64,000 bases of DNA from Datisca glomerata (lineage: Eukaryota > Streptophyta > Magnoliopsida > Cucurbitales > Datiscaceae), in contig QANY01008725.1 of assembly GCA_003255025.1 (NCBI GenBank), forward strand, positions 372,001 to 436,000, in the 5' to 3' direction. This document shows, one piece after another, positions 10,240-23,003 of the stretch; the first letter of the stretch is position 1; each line of letters opens with the position of its first letter. The notes beneath the pieces are model-generated. The model searched no databases and was not told where the DNA came from. It was given only the letters and a program-made list of their open reading frames with translations. A program made the position numbers and the translations under genes.

Positions 10240-11250
10240 GGAACAACAAGGGAAAAGAAAAAAGGTTGCAGTCAGCTGAAACTTCCACAATGGCAAGCAA
10301 AGACCACATAAAACAAAGAAAACCAACCTCAAATTCCAGGAAAAAAAGTTTGGGAAGCATAGGAGACTTCCACAAGTATAACTCCTCTTGCAGAAAACAA
10401 TGAACAACAACCAGCAATTGATATTGAGGTTAACAACGTAAACAATATTTGAAAATATATCTATAGTAATTATACATATATGATAACTATTTTTTAATGT
10501 GCATATTCTTGTTAATTACTAATTTGTCTGACTATCATGTGTTTATGCCGACCAAATTATAGAAATTAAACAAGAAAGTCAATATATTCGGAAAAATAGA
10601 GTATTTGTCTACTCTAGAATGTTGGTTAACACATGAAGAAATATAGATCTTTAAGCAAACATGTTGAACATCAAAATTAGAAAATTCCCCCATAATTACT
10701 ACTTCATTTAGCTAGGAGGCAGTGTTTTAATTGACAATAGTGATGATTTATGTTTCAATTTGGAAGGTAATAATGATTAGATTCAGACTTAGGGATTTTT
10801 CTTTAATAACTGGATTAAACTGTGGTCTGTATCTCTCCTTGAACAAAGAGACTTTACCTGATTGTCAATTAATTGATGAAGCTTTTCCAACTATTAAATT
10901 CATGTCATGATCTATGTCTAAAGAGACCCTATTTTGTTCTTTCAATGTTTTCAAATACGCCAATCAGGAAATTAAGATAAAGCTTGCTAAATTTTTGTTT
11001 AGAAATTATTCTTCTTCCTAAGTAATTGGCGACTGGTATAGATATTGGCTATATGAAAATGGTCGATATTGATGAGGTATTTGAAAATTTTCCATGGGGA
11101 AGATTGTTGTATGAAATCACAATTGGTTTGTAAAAAGTGTGCTGAACAATCCATCAGCCAAGGGTTTTGGTTTGGAGGGATTCCCATGGGCTTTAATTGT
11201 GTCGGCTTATGAGGTGATCCCAACCCCCACTAATGCATGCAACAGCCTCG
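10240..11250 (+). pseudogene. DUF1985-type (KI/ULP-like MULE-associated) pseudogene
   Basis: Two blocks are readable on +. A basic, Lys-rich segment lies at 10240-10400. A later block contains IRFRLRDFSLITGLNCGL (from about 10777) and ENFPWGRLLYEITI (about 11085). These are the hallmark stretches of DUF1985, a domain found in plant ULP1-like proteins carried by Mutator-like elements (the Kaonashi group). Stops and a frame change interrupt it, and no C48 peptidase domain follows; the sequence runs into an inverted LTR near 11.3 kb. The mudrA pseudogene at 13.1-14.5 kb supports a MULE origin. Confidence 0.6.
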
Positions 11251-11264
11251 CACTGAAGGATCAA

Positions 11265-12290
11265 TATGGCACATATTTAAGGAAAAAAGTTTAAACGAAA
11301 AAATTTAATATTTTAAAAAATAATTTGCTTGAAATAAAATAATTAATAAAAATTAACAATCAAGCAATTGATAATAATTACGTAATTAAATAAATGTGCA
11401 GAAGCTTAAATTGTAGAATAAAAAAAGATAAGAACGGTGTAAAATATTAAAGTGTAGAAATAAATATAAGCTGAAAATGAAAAGAGTAAGGAAGAGAGAT
11501 TATAAACACAACATTTTTACGTGGTTCGAAAAAACCTATCCTTACGTCCACGCTTTAAGAATCCTCCTTTGAATATTTTTTCCAACGATATTCTTACGGG
11601 TAAAGACCAAACCTTTTACGATGTTGCTCGGTCGAGATCTTTGAATCTCTTACAATATTTCTCACTCTCTCAAAGAGTAGATCTCTCAATATTTTGCTCA
11701 CAATCTTCACTAGCTTTTCTCTTAAGAATTTCTCAAAATATGGCTCAAATTACAAGCCTCTCAAAGAATAAAATATGACAAGCTTCATTAGAGAGGAGTG
11801 GAGAGGTGTGTTGGAATGAGAAATGTCATGGCCAATTTATAAAGAAAAATAAATCTTGGAATTGGTCTGAACCGAATTGGGAAACCGGTAGGACTGGTGC
11901 TTGATTTGGGGAAAAATTCCCAAACGAGCAACCGTCCATCCAGTTTTCCACCGGATGGATCCAGTTGAGGAAACGACACAAGTAATTCCCTACTGTAGAA
12001 ACTAGTCCCTATGGTTTCAAATCGGTCCGTTCGGTTTCTAACAGTGGGACCGAAATCCCTCCAAATCTGAGTCAGTTTTGACACTAGATTCTGGTCCATG
12101 ACATTTTGCACTTTGTTCTACCAGGTTTGGTCTCTTTCGCTTCTGGATCATGAGCGATTTGGATTCGGTTCCTTGTTCCTTGAAGCATTCAGAGTTCAAC
12201 CAACTTTGTTTTATGTCATTTGGAGTTCGTTTGATATGCTTCATACCCTTCGTAAAATATCGCGTGTATCTCGTCATGTACAGTTTTGTT
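11265..12290 (-). mobile_element. LTR-like sequence in inverted orientation
   Basis: Read on the minus strand, this has LTR architecture: U3 up to a TATA box (CTTTATAAATTGGCC, about 11838-11852), a transcribed region with runs of TTGAGAG, then a GGACGTAAGG...GAACCACGTAA block (about 11516-11550) familiar from the U5 part of many plant LTRs. A candidate minus-strand start is TGTACATGACGAG at 12282. I could not fix the other end or find a TSD, so the boundaries are approximate. No internal region adjoins, so it may be a solo LTR. Confidence 0.5.
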
Positions 12291-12309
12291 TGTTAATATT
12301 TTTTGTTTA

Positions 12310-12765
12310 ATTTTAGTTGTGTATTCTGAAGTGGTATATTGGTAATTATATAGATTATATAGACAATATTCTACAATGGTATATTTTTTAATTACTTTGG
12401 GTATATATGCAGTTGATAGTGACTATAAACGAAATAGTATTTTGATGGTTACTGGCAGTATATATACAATGACTATTTCCTTGCTGTTTTGAGGTTGCCT
12501 TGATTATCTTGTGACTATTTCCTTGCTATTTTTTGAAATAATGTTGTGAGTGACTGTATGTTAATGTTTTATGTTTAATTTGAGTTATGTATTCTATAGT
12601 GGTATATTGATAAAACTCTAATTATATACAATATTTTGCAATGGTATATTGATAGTTACTTTGGGTATAAATATAGTTGATCATAACTATAAACGAAGTA
12701 GTATTTTGATGGTTACTGTCAGTATATAGTGACTGTTTCCTTGCTGTTATGAGGCTGCCATGACA
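12310..12765. repeat. Two-copy direct repeat of about 270 bp
   Basis: The block starting TGTATTCT(G/A)(A/T)AGTGGTATATTG occurs at about 12317 and again at 12588. Both copies then contain CAATGGTATATT, TTACTTTGGGTATA, AACGAA(A/G)TAGTATTTTGATGG and TGACT(A/G)TTTCCTTGCTGTT in the same order. Noncoding; it lies between the two MULE-related pseudogenes. Confidence 0.7.
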
Positions 12766-13079
12766 CAATTAGAGATGGAAGCACCATTCATGGCACATTT
12801 TTAAAGGGGCAAAATGTGGAAAATGAAAAAGATGTGGAAAATTTAGAATATGATTTTTTGGTTTGTTGATGAGAAAATTACCAAAAAAAATTCAAAATAG
12901 GGATGGAATGGCTATCCTACTAGTGAAGAAAATTGACAAGTCGGAAAGAGCACATAAGGAAACCTACAGAGATAAAATAAGATTATTACTAAATAATGAG
13001 TGGAAATAATTCAATATGGAAACATAAACATAAGAAATCTCACATCCATAGTATGGGTGAGCTTAAATTAAACATGTAG

Positions 13080-14530
13080 ATCTTTCTCTGATCATAAAAC
13101 CATAACTGCAACTTTTGTTATATATACTCGATAAGGCAAGTGACATTAAATGATAGAGCATCCTTTAGAATAGAATTTAATGTCTCTACAAGGTTTGAGG
13201 TCATCACATTATATCGACGTCTAACACAGTATGCGCGAGCTCATTTCTCATACTCAACTCCAGTTAAGTAAGACTGTATAGAGGGAACAATGGCTTGCAA
13301 ACAACGCATATGCAACTCAAAATCTACACTCCTATATGCCCTCACACATTTACAAAATAATCCATCAAGCTTGAACCTTTTATATATTGTCTTCACATTA
13401 TTAAGTAAATGTTACATGTAATAACCATGATGAGCATCCGGAAAATACTTTGAAACAACCTTTGGGGTGCTATTATGACAATCAGAAATAATAATGTACT
13501 CTTCATGATATTCTAAGATACAATGCAACTTCTCTATAAACCAATCCCAAGCTAAATCATTCTTCGAATCAACAATCTCAAAAGCTAATGGAAAATTTTG
13601 GTCATCACCATCAAGCTTTGATGCAATCAGAAGTGTACCATGAAATTTATTAATAAAAAATGTCCCGTCAACTCCTACAACGAGCCTATAATGATGACTA
13701 CCACTTAAAGAAGGCCCAGTGCCATGAAAAGATACTTTAGCCTACCATCACGATCAGTATGGAAATGTGTTACCAGTACCTAAAACATATACTTATTCTT
13801 TAGACACTCACTAACAATTGTCGAAGTGGCTTGTCGGTGATCACTTTAAAGGATATCAAGCGAACAAGTATGCTCGTATGCATAGTTTTTAACACACCAA
13901 ATTTCACCACCTCTATAGTGTGAAGCACGTACAAACAACTAGCAAGTATTGACAACACACTGAACTGCATACTTTTCACGATCAGACTTATAAGTCAAGA
14001 ATTAAAAATTGTGCTTCAAAGCTATCAAGTGCATAGTCTTTTTCAACTCATGTTTTGAGCTGAAAATAACTTCTCTTGTATATCAAAACCAAGAGGTAAT
14101 TTATTTGCATCTACTTTATCCACAAATAACAGTTTAGAAGGATTATAACGAACAATTATATAAGATGAAGATCCAACCTCTGACGCTAAAATAACACGAC
14201 TAACAACGACATCAGAAATCCTATAATTACTGTGTGATGTAGCAATTAACAATTTCTCCATGTCTCATTATTCAACAAAGATACCAGTCGACATTAGAAT
14301 CTACGCTAATCTCTAAGCAATTAGAATTTGATCCTCCATATTCAAAATCCACCACAATCGTTATCCACACCTAATGCACGTGATACTAAACTAAGTAAAA
14401 CTTTATGTGATGAATTATTACCAATCATTAATGGTCTAATCTTGTAGTCACTGTAATTACTTGCAACATCCCACTTTCTATCATAAAAAATAACAATGGG
14501 AATATTCATCATCGTACCTAAAAAAGAATA
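13080..14530 (-). pseudogene. Mutator-like transposase (mudrA) pseudogene
   Basis: On the minus strand the order of a MULE transposase is recognisable. An N-terminal IPIVIFYDRKWD segment (near 14510) is followed by a readable 73-residue stretch (14261-14043). A DBD_Tnp_Mut-type zinc-binding region (about 14030-13790) shows CVVNTC, FVRASHYRGGEIW and EHTC. The MULE catalytic domain (about 13690-13400) shows GTFFINKFHGTLLIASKLDG and IIISDCHNSTPKV. A C-terminal part follows with LHMRCLQAIVPSI. These enzymes cut and join the terminal inverted repeats of Mutator elements. Many stops and frame changes make it non-functional. I saw no SWIM finger and could not pair terminal inverted repeats for the whole element. 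Confidence 0.78.
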
Positions 14531-14559
14531 ACAATAAATAAGTATATCGTTATATTAAA

Positions 14560-15790
14560 CAATATTTAAATATATACTAAAAAGTATATACATATATACT
14601 ATAAAACTGAGATGATAATCTACACGATTCAAAGATAACTATACTATGAAATTAAAACAACACGTAATTGATATACCGCAGAGTATATATTTATATACTA
14701 TACAACATGGATGACAATAAATAAATAAATGGCATATATAAAATAATATATAAATATATAGGATATAGAACATGGCTATACACTAGAAAATGGAGATGAA
14801 AATCTACTGAACACGATTCAACAATAAAACAATATGAAATTAACATTGTAGGTAATTATATACGATAGAGTATATATCTATATTCTATATAACATGGATT
14901 GACAATATAAGTAAATGACATATATAACAATATACTCTATAGTCAATAACTATATACTATAGAAAACTGCATAGAACTCTTCAACAAACAAAATACTGAA
15001 AACCCTGAAGAAAAATGCATAGAACGAATAAGAAAATATGTTGGTGTACTCTGTAATACCATAAAAATAGAGCAATCGTCTAATGTATTAAGAATCAAAA
15101 CAACAAAGAAATGGAAACATAAAAAATATGAAGATAAAATACCGAGCAACATGCTTGAAATAACTTGCATCTGAAAACCCTAAAATCTAAAATCAATACA
15201 GTAAAAAAGAAAGACCATGCATCTGCTAGGAGAAAATGTTAGGAAACTATTACATAAACTATGAACGATAATTCCATAAGAAAGCTAATGAAGAAAAAAG
15301 AGGAATGAAAATTAATATACTTGATTTGGATTGTAGATCAATTACGTATAAGCTGCTATAGAGAAAATAGCCAACTCATCCAAGAAAATAAAAATCAATT
15401 CAATATAAATGGCAATAATCTCGCTGAATATATACCCAAAAACAACCCAAAAATGGAGATTTCTACTATACCATGGAGACAAATATGAAAAACAACTGAA
15501 GACGAATATAACAAATGGCCTAATTCCACTATACAATAGAATCTGCAACAGTAGGGGTGAAGGATAGCATACGCGAAGGAGGGCTGCAGGAAGACAAAAA
15601 ATAAACAATAAAAACCTACAAAACAACCAATTATAATAATGGTAAAAAATGTAAATTAGCATAGAAATCTTAACTAACTAAAATATCTCTCCTAATATCC
15701 GGTCATATAGTGCAAATTTAACAAAAAAGGGACATATAACAAAAAAAACTTAAACTAGCATATCTCTCTAATTTCCCTATGAGAAAACAC
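14560..15790. other. AT-rich probable 5' part of the MULE
   Basis: Noncoding. TATATACTATA-type phrases recur (14570-14960), including near-repeats around 14640-14720 and 14820-14910 (ATATATTTATATACTATACAACATGGAT against ATATATCTATATTCTATATAACATGGAT in shorter pieces). The end near 15790 may be the element terminus, but I could not match it to an inverted partner. Confidence 0.35.
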
Positions 15791-17840
15791 CCTCAACCAA
15801 ATTTTGGGTTTTCTTGTTATCAAGACCAAACATTAAATGTGGTCTGATTTATTTTTCAAACTAAAAGAATGTTTGTGTCTTTTAAGCAAACCACATGAAG
15901 TAGAGTATTTTTCATTTTTTTAATCTAATTGAAGTATATTTTTTAACTTGTCCTAAGTTTATTAACCAGATGTTTATTGTTTTCTACTGATTTGAAGGAG
16001 AGATTTTGCAAGTATATAAGTTAAACTCTTGTAATGTCAAAGTCTTTTACATGAAATTTAATTGAGAACTTTGAAGTTTAATAATAATACACGAATCCAC
16101 TACCTCATTTCCCACTTTTTCATTTTCTCTTTATTTTGCTACTTTTCCTTTTGGTTTCCTTTTCAAATTTTCTGCTTCGAAAACACTTTCTTGCACACTC
16201 TATGTTGGCATCCTTACACCAACAATTTCTGGTCTATATTGTTGTATTCTGGACTTGTTTTTTGGTTTGACTTTGTCATTTTAGTAATAAGGTGTTTTGT
16301 TGTGCAAATATATGTCCTACGCAAGTATACATGTCACAATCAAGTAATATAGAGGTAAAAGAGTGTCAAACCCACATGGAATAGTGGATATGCAATGTTG
16401 AAGTGACAAACATATTTAAACTGCAAGGTGATGCTGTAACAATGGATGTGATTGGAGTTATACTAAGATTAAATGTAAAGTGCTCAAAGTTAAGAACTAA
16501 AGTAATAAAACTAAGCAAAAGAAGATTAGTAAAGCGATTTAGAAATCAAGATGAGAGTAGACTAGTATGGATGATTTCCTCTTCATTTACGTTACCTATT
16601 ATAATTCTATTTCCATTGCTATGGCATTTCATAAGCACTACAATAGCTCTAAAGCACATTAAATTTCCGTTTAACAGATTATCTACTTAGCCCAAACTTA
16701 TTCGTATGTAAGAAGGATTAGGTTAACATAGATTCATTAAGCTTCAGCTAAGAGGTTGCGGGGTAAGTTCAGATTCCTATGCAACTTACTAAATACCTAG
16801 ATCTATATGAAACCTGGCTCATATATTCTTAATTTAGGGATACATGCATTGGGTAAGCTATTCTTGGGTAAGCTATTCCATTAAAATAAGCTCTCCTGAT
16901 ACTTAACTTAACTGGTATTCTAAATGCAATGGCTAGTCACATTCAAAAATTAAACAATCAGCACGCTTAACCGAAAAAGCTTAAGAAAATATGCAATGGA
17001 GACTTCATTAAAAAGGTAAAGCAAAATCCAAGTTAGTTTACCGTACTAGCCTCATAAAATATAGCTCATAATGAGCTTAAGTAAGAGTACAAAATATCTT
17101 GAATCAATGAAATCCAACATTAGAAAGAGGTAATGAGGTAAAAGAAAGAGAAAAGAAGAGTAAACTATTGGTCTAAGCTCCTTGTCGTCTTCCCCTTTCT
17201 CTCTTCCTTATTATGTCTTCTTCTTCACCACTTTTTTCCTTGTACAGGTTCTTCGTCCTCTTCTTTTAGGCAACTGTCAGCTAAAAGATACGGCATGGTA
17301 ATCACCTTCTCAAAATAGATGGTTTTCTATTTATACTCTTGTCAAAATTAGGGTAACTTCTTAGCACAAGGCACGTGACGATCCTCTAAGAAGTTGGGGA
17401 CTATGAGACACAATAAATACATCACATAGCGTAACTAACTCTGGCGCACGGAGATCCTCTTCGATATCAGCTCCATCTCACACACACGCTAGACCACTCA
17501 CTCCCTTGCATTGTATGAACACTGTTATAGCATTAAAGATTCCAAGCTGGCTAGAAATCCTGCACCAAAAAGACCCTAAAATGTGTAATACTGCCTAAAA
17601 ATTCAAAAAGAGGCTAGCATGTACAAAATCTAAACTCTAAAACTAAACTAACATCATTTAACTAAAATAAAGCATAAATTCTATTTATAATCCCTAAAAC
17701 AGGCAACAACTAAAGCTTAGAATGGCTAAGTTACTTCTACTTTCATAGAGTTATCATGTTTTTTAGTAACTAGTTGATTTCTTTTGGTTCTATGTTAGTC
17801 TATTTTGCGGTTTCTAGGCTTGAGTACATGACGTCTAAGG
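15791..17840. other. Non-coding stretch, possible decayed LTR element
   Basis: No coding region that I can support. The passage at 16320-16390 (GCAAGTATACATGTCACAATC followed by AAGTAATATAGAGG and AACCCACATGGAATAG) resembles phrasing I associate with decayed repeats in many plant genomes, and a pyrimidine-rich block sits at 17170-17270. I cannot assign a family or ends. Confidence 0.3.
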
Positions 17841-17844
17841 AGCA

Positions 17845-18325
17845 TCACATATGTAAGATCCTAAACAAGGGGGTGCTCCGCCTACTACACTCAGTCGATC
17901 AATATAGTAGAGTGTTTAAAGAATATTAGCAGTATGGAGAATTGCTTACCATTAAATGAGGATATTCATATATTTATAATGATTTTCTGTATCAGTCTAA
18001 CGTCCTAGTTCAATGTATATTCCTCCTTGATATTATAAGGAAGTAAGATAGTTAAGGAGAATATTCCCCAAATCAGAATATTTTGGTTAGCTTCTTTTTA
18101 ACAACCTTTGAAATTGTCTTATAGAGGTGTTATGTGTGTACCTATCATTTCCTTATACGACTGATTATCATATTTTTGTTGTGTTGGGAGAATGATTTTT
18201 GACTATCTCGAGTAGCCACGATTCTAGGTATGAGTGAACCTCGATCATCTAAGTAACCTCGGTAGTGTAGGTATAGGTGGAGTCATGTCCATCGCCTCGA
18301 TCATGGAGGGTGCTGTTGGAAACGG
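17845..18325 (-). mobile_element. Tat-type Ty3 LTR fragment
   Basis: On the minus strand this reads as part of an LTR: ACTCCACCTATACCTAC, then GGCTACTCGAGATAG, then a TATA-like CATTATAAATATATG (about 17960-17975), then ACTCTACTATATTGATCGACTGAGTG with GCACCCCCTTGTTTAGG, a layout typical of Tat-lineage LTRs. The first part is homologous to 60580-60850 on the other strand, so the same family recurs at the right end of the window. The copia LTR beginning near 18330 interrupts or abuts it. Confidence 0.6.
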
Positions 18326-18329
18326 CGGC

Positions 18330-20462
18330 GCTCACATGGCGGAAGCGTGGCTTTTAAAAATTTATAAAAAAATGAATCTTTTTCTATAAAATGGAAACAA
18401 ACGCGATGCTGCAGTTTCTAGAATAAAAATTTTTATTGAAAACTCTTTTCAATTGGATCCATTATATATTTACATATTAAATTGAAGACATATATGGATA
18501 TAAAATATATATTTCTTGTAGTCTAATCAAGCGTCATGGCAAACCAAGATACTGCGTTCCCATGAACAACGAACTTGAAATCCACACCAAGATCTTCCAA
18601 ACCAATCATCAAACATACTAGGACGTGTGTGGGCACGTAGAATATATCAAAGACACTTTTCTGTTTTTAGATATACTCAACACATGAAATTTAGAGATTT
18701 TTTAGAATGAATAATTTTGTGAGACAAATCTCTGAGAGAATACAATGATTATTCTCTAAGAGCTTTTTGATTAACTCTTTAATCACAGATAGTTTCACTC
18801 TGATAGCAACTGTGCTCTCAACACACTGATTCGGCCAATAGATTAGATTTTTAGGGATATACACAAAATGACAATTATTCACAAAATTTCCATTACATTG
18901 GGACCCACTGTAGCTTGTGCACAACTGCAGTGCCACATGATACTAATGACGTGAGCCATTACAGTGCCGTGAGGCACTGTGTGTCACGACACTACTGTAG
19001 TGCCGTGTGACACTGCAGTATTGCACGCCCCCAACTGTAGTGCCACATGACACTAAAATAATTCATGTCAATCTTTGATTCTCAATCAGTGATTGACGCA
19101 TGCCAATTTTTATAAATTAATTAATTATTTTAATCAGATAAGCTAATTCAAACTTAACTTATCTGATCATCTCAATCTACCAATTTATCTATTAGTTCAC
19201 AAATAACAGATTTTTAATTGATTCAAATTTTGAATTATTATATAATAATATTTTAATATTATCTAATTTCACAAATTAGATATATCGTCTCACTTATCGA
19301 TAATTAGAAAATTAATCAATATAATTATTTAAATATAATTTTTAAAAATTAATATAAATAATTTAATTAATTAATTCTTTATTAATTAATCATACTTAAT
19401 TATCTCATAATTATGTACTTGCCCTAGAATTAAAATTCCTTTTGCAAGCATCTCCTTTTCTCGTGTCTTAGAATATTCACACCTTAGACTGCGCAGTACA
19501 GATGTGACTTGAGGATCATGAACCTATAATTCTAAGCCGCAATAAACTAGATTATTAATTAAACTCTTTAGTTAAATAATCTTATTTATTAATTCCATTA
19601 TTACTCCATTAAAAATATGAAATTGCACTCTTAGAGATTAATATAATATATTTACAGAGTATTCTCATGCAATCCATTGATATAATCATTTCATGTAATT
19701 CTATCCTCCAATTATTGGTTTGTAAATTAGAGCTACTCAAATTTACCGTTTTACTCTTTTGATTACCTCTTGATCCTTAAATACCATTAATTCACTAGTG
19801 ATAGGCTAATTTATAACCGTATTATAAATTTGAGTTCAACAGGTATTCAGTTCAAGAATTAATATATGATCCATTAGGAAAGCTTGGATTCCAAATCTTG
19901 TAAGATAATGTTCCCAACCATCCACATCGCTAAATCTCCAAACAAAAGTCACTAACTTGTTTTACAAACAAACCTTAATGAGTGAATCAAAAGATCCAGT
20001 AGGCATGTATATGAGTTCATGACTATTTAGGATTCAGACTGATCTACATATGATCATCAAATTGATGTGTATTAAATCTTTATGATAAACGGTAAGTTAA
20101 TAAAGATATTAATTCACATCGGTTCAGTCATATATAATCTTATTCTATAAAGTATCACAACTAAGATGTCTATCCACATTAATAATCAAGATCTAGATCA
20201 CACGTATTTAAAATGCTTAGTGAACCCCATGACAACCATTTATTAAAGATTCCATACTTTAATGTGATGCAGACAATTTTATTCATTATCTATGATCTTA
20301 ATCCTCTCGTACTAATACAAGATCATAAATATGAAAGTTTTAGATATTTATATGTAAACTATTCAATAATAGTTTAAAAGAACAATCATAAGAAAAATGT
20401 ACTTCCATTAAATTTCATATTAAAATGTCAATACACACGCTCGGAGTGCATAACCTTTTACA
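18330..20462 (-). mobile_element. 3' LTR of a Ty1/copia element (about 2.1 kb)
   Basis: This LTR precedes, on the + strand, a minus-oriented copia pol region. It is homologous over most of its length to 35138-37364, 52040-53718 and 55103-57305: shared landmarks include GTGGGACCCACTGTA, ACTGTAGTGCCACATGACAC, ATTAATCATAC(A/T)TAATTATCT, TCTTGATCCTTAA(A/G)TACCATTAAT and TATGATCTTAATCCTCTCGT. It is the most diverged of the four. Its start is uncertain within about 15 bp. Confidence 0.8.
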
Positions 20463-20480
20463 ATCTCTCACTTTCCATTA
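20463..20480 (-). other. Polypurine tract region of the copia element
   Basis: On the minus strand the bases just upstream of the 3' LTR are purine-rich (GAAAGTGAGAGAT), the expected plus-strand primer. The equivalent bases occur beside the LTR at 53718. Confidence 0.5.
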
Positions 20481-20562
20481 ACCAAATGTGGTATCTCTCT
20501 CTCGGCCCCAAGTTACGCACATGACCCTCAAATGAATTCGCAGGAAGTGCCTTGGTAAAAGG

Positions 20563-20970
20563 CTAAGCTAGGTTTTGATATGATGTTATCTTCATAACAG
20601 TCACATCCCCTCGATGCATGATCTCTCTTATAAGATGATATTTCCTCTCTATGTGCTTGCCCCTCTTGTGACTCCTCGGTTCCTTGGAATACGCTACCAC
20701 CCCACTATTGCCACAATACATTATCAGTGACTTGTCCATATTTGGAACTACTTTCAAATTAGTATAAAATTTTCTGAGCCATACCGCTTCTTTCGCAGCT
20801 TCACAAGCCGCTATGTATTCGGCTTCCATAGTGGGATATGAAATGATGGATTGTTTAATACTTCTCCAAACTATAGCTCCTCCACCTAGGGTGAATACTG
20901 ATCTAGACGTTGACTTTCGACTGTCTTTGTCTGATTGAAAATCAGAATCAGTATATCTAGTGGGATTCAA
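20563..20970 (-). pseudogene. Copia RNase H domain
   Basis: A 135-residue open stretch matches the C-terminal RNase H of copia Pol: TDSDFQSDKDSRKSTS, GGGAIVWRS, MEAEYIAACEAAKEAVWLRKF, then a CDN-type motif and KHIERKYHLIREI. RNase H degrades the RNA of the RNA/DNA hybrid during reverse transcription. The third acidic residue is lost: the motif reads CGNSG where copia enzymes carry Asp. It follows the RT in the order expected for copia and ends about 100 bp from the polypurine tract. Confidence 0.85.
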
Positions 20971-21900
20971 GCCTCCACCTAATGAACAAGCATGTATTTT
21001 TCATTCTCCTAAGATACTTGAGAATGTGCTTTATTGCAATCCAATATTCTAAATTTGGATTTGATTGATACAGACGGATAATTCCCACTGTATAACATAT
21101 GTCCTTTTCCTCCTGAGGTGTCTTAGGACATTGCTCCTTAGAGAGGACAATTCCATGTCTGGTCGGTAGTTGACTTTTCTTGAAATTCTCCATAGAAAAT
21201 CTCTCCAAGAACCTTATGAATATAAGATGTCTGAGAAAGTGCCAATAGCTTGTTCTTTCTATCTCCTAAGATTTGAATGCCTAGAACATAGCTCGCCTCT
21301 CCTAAATCTTTCATTTGAAATTTCTCAGCTAACCACCTCTTTTCCTTTGCAACGTTTCTACATCATTCCTAATGAGTAGAATATCGTCAACATAAAGAAC
21401 TAATAAAATCACTATCATATCTTTGATGTATTTATAAACACAGGCTTCATCAATATTTAGCTCGAAGCCATATGATTTAATAATCTCATCAAATGTAAGA
21501 TTCCAAGATCTAGATGCTTGCTTTAATCCATAAATGGATTTAAGCAACTTGCATACTTTTTGATCTTGCTCCTTTTTCATGACTCTTTCTGGTTACATCA
21601 TATAGATGATTTCTTCAAGAGATCCATTTTGACTAGTTGTCTTGACGTCCATTTGTGATATCTCATAGTCTAAACTAGTGGCTATGGACAAAAGGATGCG
21701 AATGGATTTTAGCATGGCAATAGGGAGAATGTCTGTTCATAATCAACTCATTCCCTTTGTGTATAGCCTTTGGCTACCAGCCGTGCCTTGAAAGTCTCTA
21801 CTTTCCCATCTACACCTTTTTTCTTCTTGAATACCCATTTCATCCAATGGGCATAACATATTTAGGTGGATCTACAAGTTCCCAGACGGAATTGGGATAC
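20957..21900 (-). pseudogene. Copia reverse transcriptase, broken
   Basis: The RT can be followed on the minus strand in several frames. KWQDAMNQKMKLM and NSVWELVDPP (about 21935-21870) start it. VCKLLKSIYGLKQASRSWN and LYVDDILLI (the YVDD catalytic motif) lie in 21580-21329. The thumb/connection segment (IAIKHILKYLRRMKNTCLF) lies in 21208-20957. Frame changes separate the parts. The reading order matches the gag-PR-IN-RT-RH order of Ty1/copia. It is not expected to be active. Confidence 0.82.
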
Positions 21901-22460
21901 ATCAATTTCATTTTTTGGTTCATGGCATCTTGCCATTTCTTCTTTTTGGGATCATCCATCACTTTTTGTCTTGCAACCCTCCCACTACAACGTTGTACCA
22001 GGCTTTCCTGAATAGGAACTGTGATTTCTGTGGTTTGTCGTTTATCAGTTGATGATGAATGTGGCCTGATCTCTTCAGATGCTAATTCTTCGAGAACGAC
22101 TTTGCTTCGAGGTTTGTAGTTTTCCATATAGTCGTGTTCAAAGAAAATGGAATTTGTCGATACAAACACATTTTGAATATTGTGACTATAAAACTACATA
22201 CCACTAGCCTCTGGAGCATAACCAACGAATATGCATACTTCAGACCTTGAGTCTAACTTTTCAGTCTTGGATCTAAGAACGTGAGCTAGACACCGCCATA
22301 GGAAATGACATAAACTGGGTTTGGAGCCATTACACAACTCTAAAGGTGCCTTGCTTACAGACTTAGAAGGCATTACATTCAAAATGTAGGTTACCGTGTG
22401 AAGTGCATATCCCCAAAATGTGAGTGGTAGTGATGAGTAACATAACATCGACCTAGCCAT
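21840..22460 (-). pseudogene. Copia integrase C-terminal part and linker to RT
   Basis: Two open stretches, 22460-22194 and 22169-21840, give the copia sequence after the integrase core: [25 protein letters not shown], then [10 protein letters not shown], then a hydrophilic linker with the SGRVAR and DPKKKKWQDAMNQ segments that lead into RT. A short break lies between them. Confidence 0.78.
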
Positions 22461-22850
22461 ATCTAATAAGGTTCGGTTTCTCCTTTTTGAAACACTATTT
22501 TACTGTGGTGTTCCAGGTGCCGTAAGTTCAGATAGGATGCCATACTCCAACAAGTAATCCTTGAATTCTAAATCTAAGTATTCACCACCTCGATCTAGTC
22601 GAAGGGTTTTCAATGATTTACCTAATTGCCTTTTAACTTCAGCTTTGAAATCCTTAAACTTTCCAAAAGTTTCAGACTTTCTATGCATTAGATAAGTATA
22701 ATCATATCTAGAGTAATCGTCAATAAAAGTGGGGAAATACTCATACCCACATCTAGCTTGTACATCGATCGATCCACATACATCACTATGTACTAGCTTA
22801 AGTGGTTTCTTAGCTTTTTGGCCCTTTCCTATGAAAGGTCTCTTGGTCAT
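22461..22850 (-). pseudogene. Copia integrase catalytic core
   Basis: The core of a retroviral-type integrase, which joins element cDNA to the chromosome. LVHSDVCGSI carries the first catalytic Asp, FIDDYSRY the second, and LRLDRGGEYLDLEF follows. The catalytic Glu region reads [13 protein letters not shown] at about 22465-22490, with Lys in place of the expected Glu and a stop just before it. The integrase therefore lacks its DDE triad as well as an intact frame. Confidence 0.84.
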
Positions 22851-23003
22851 TTCACCTCTAGATATGATTCACAAATAGGAAAGCCTAACTTTTAGTTCTC
22901 TCAAAGCACCATACTTGGTTAACCTGTTTAACATATCTAGATTATTATGTCCCAACCTAAGATGCCATAGCTACGTGTTGTCATCATCCTAGAAAACTCT
23001 TTA

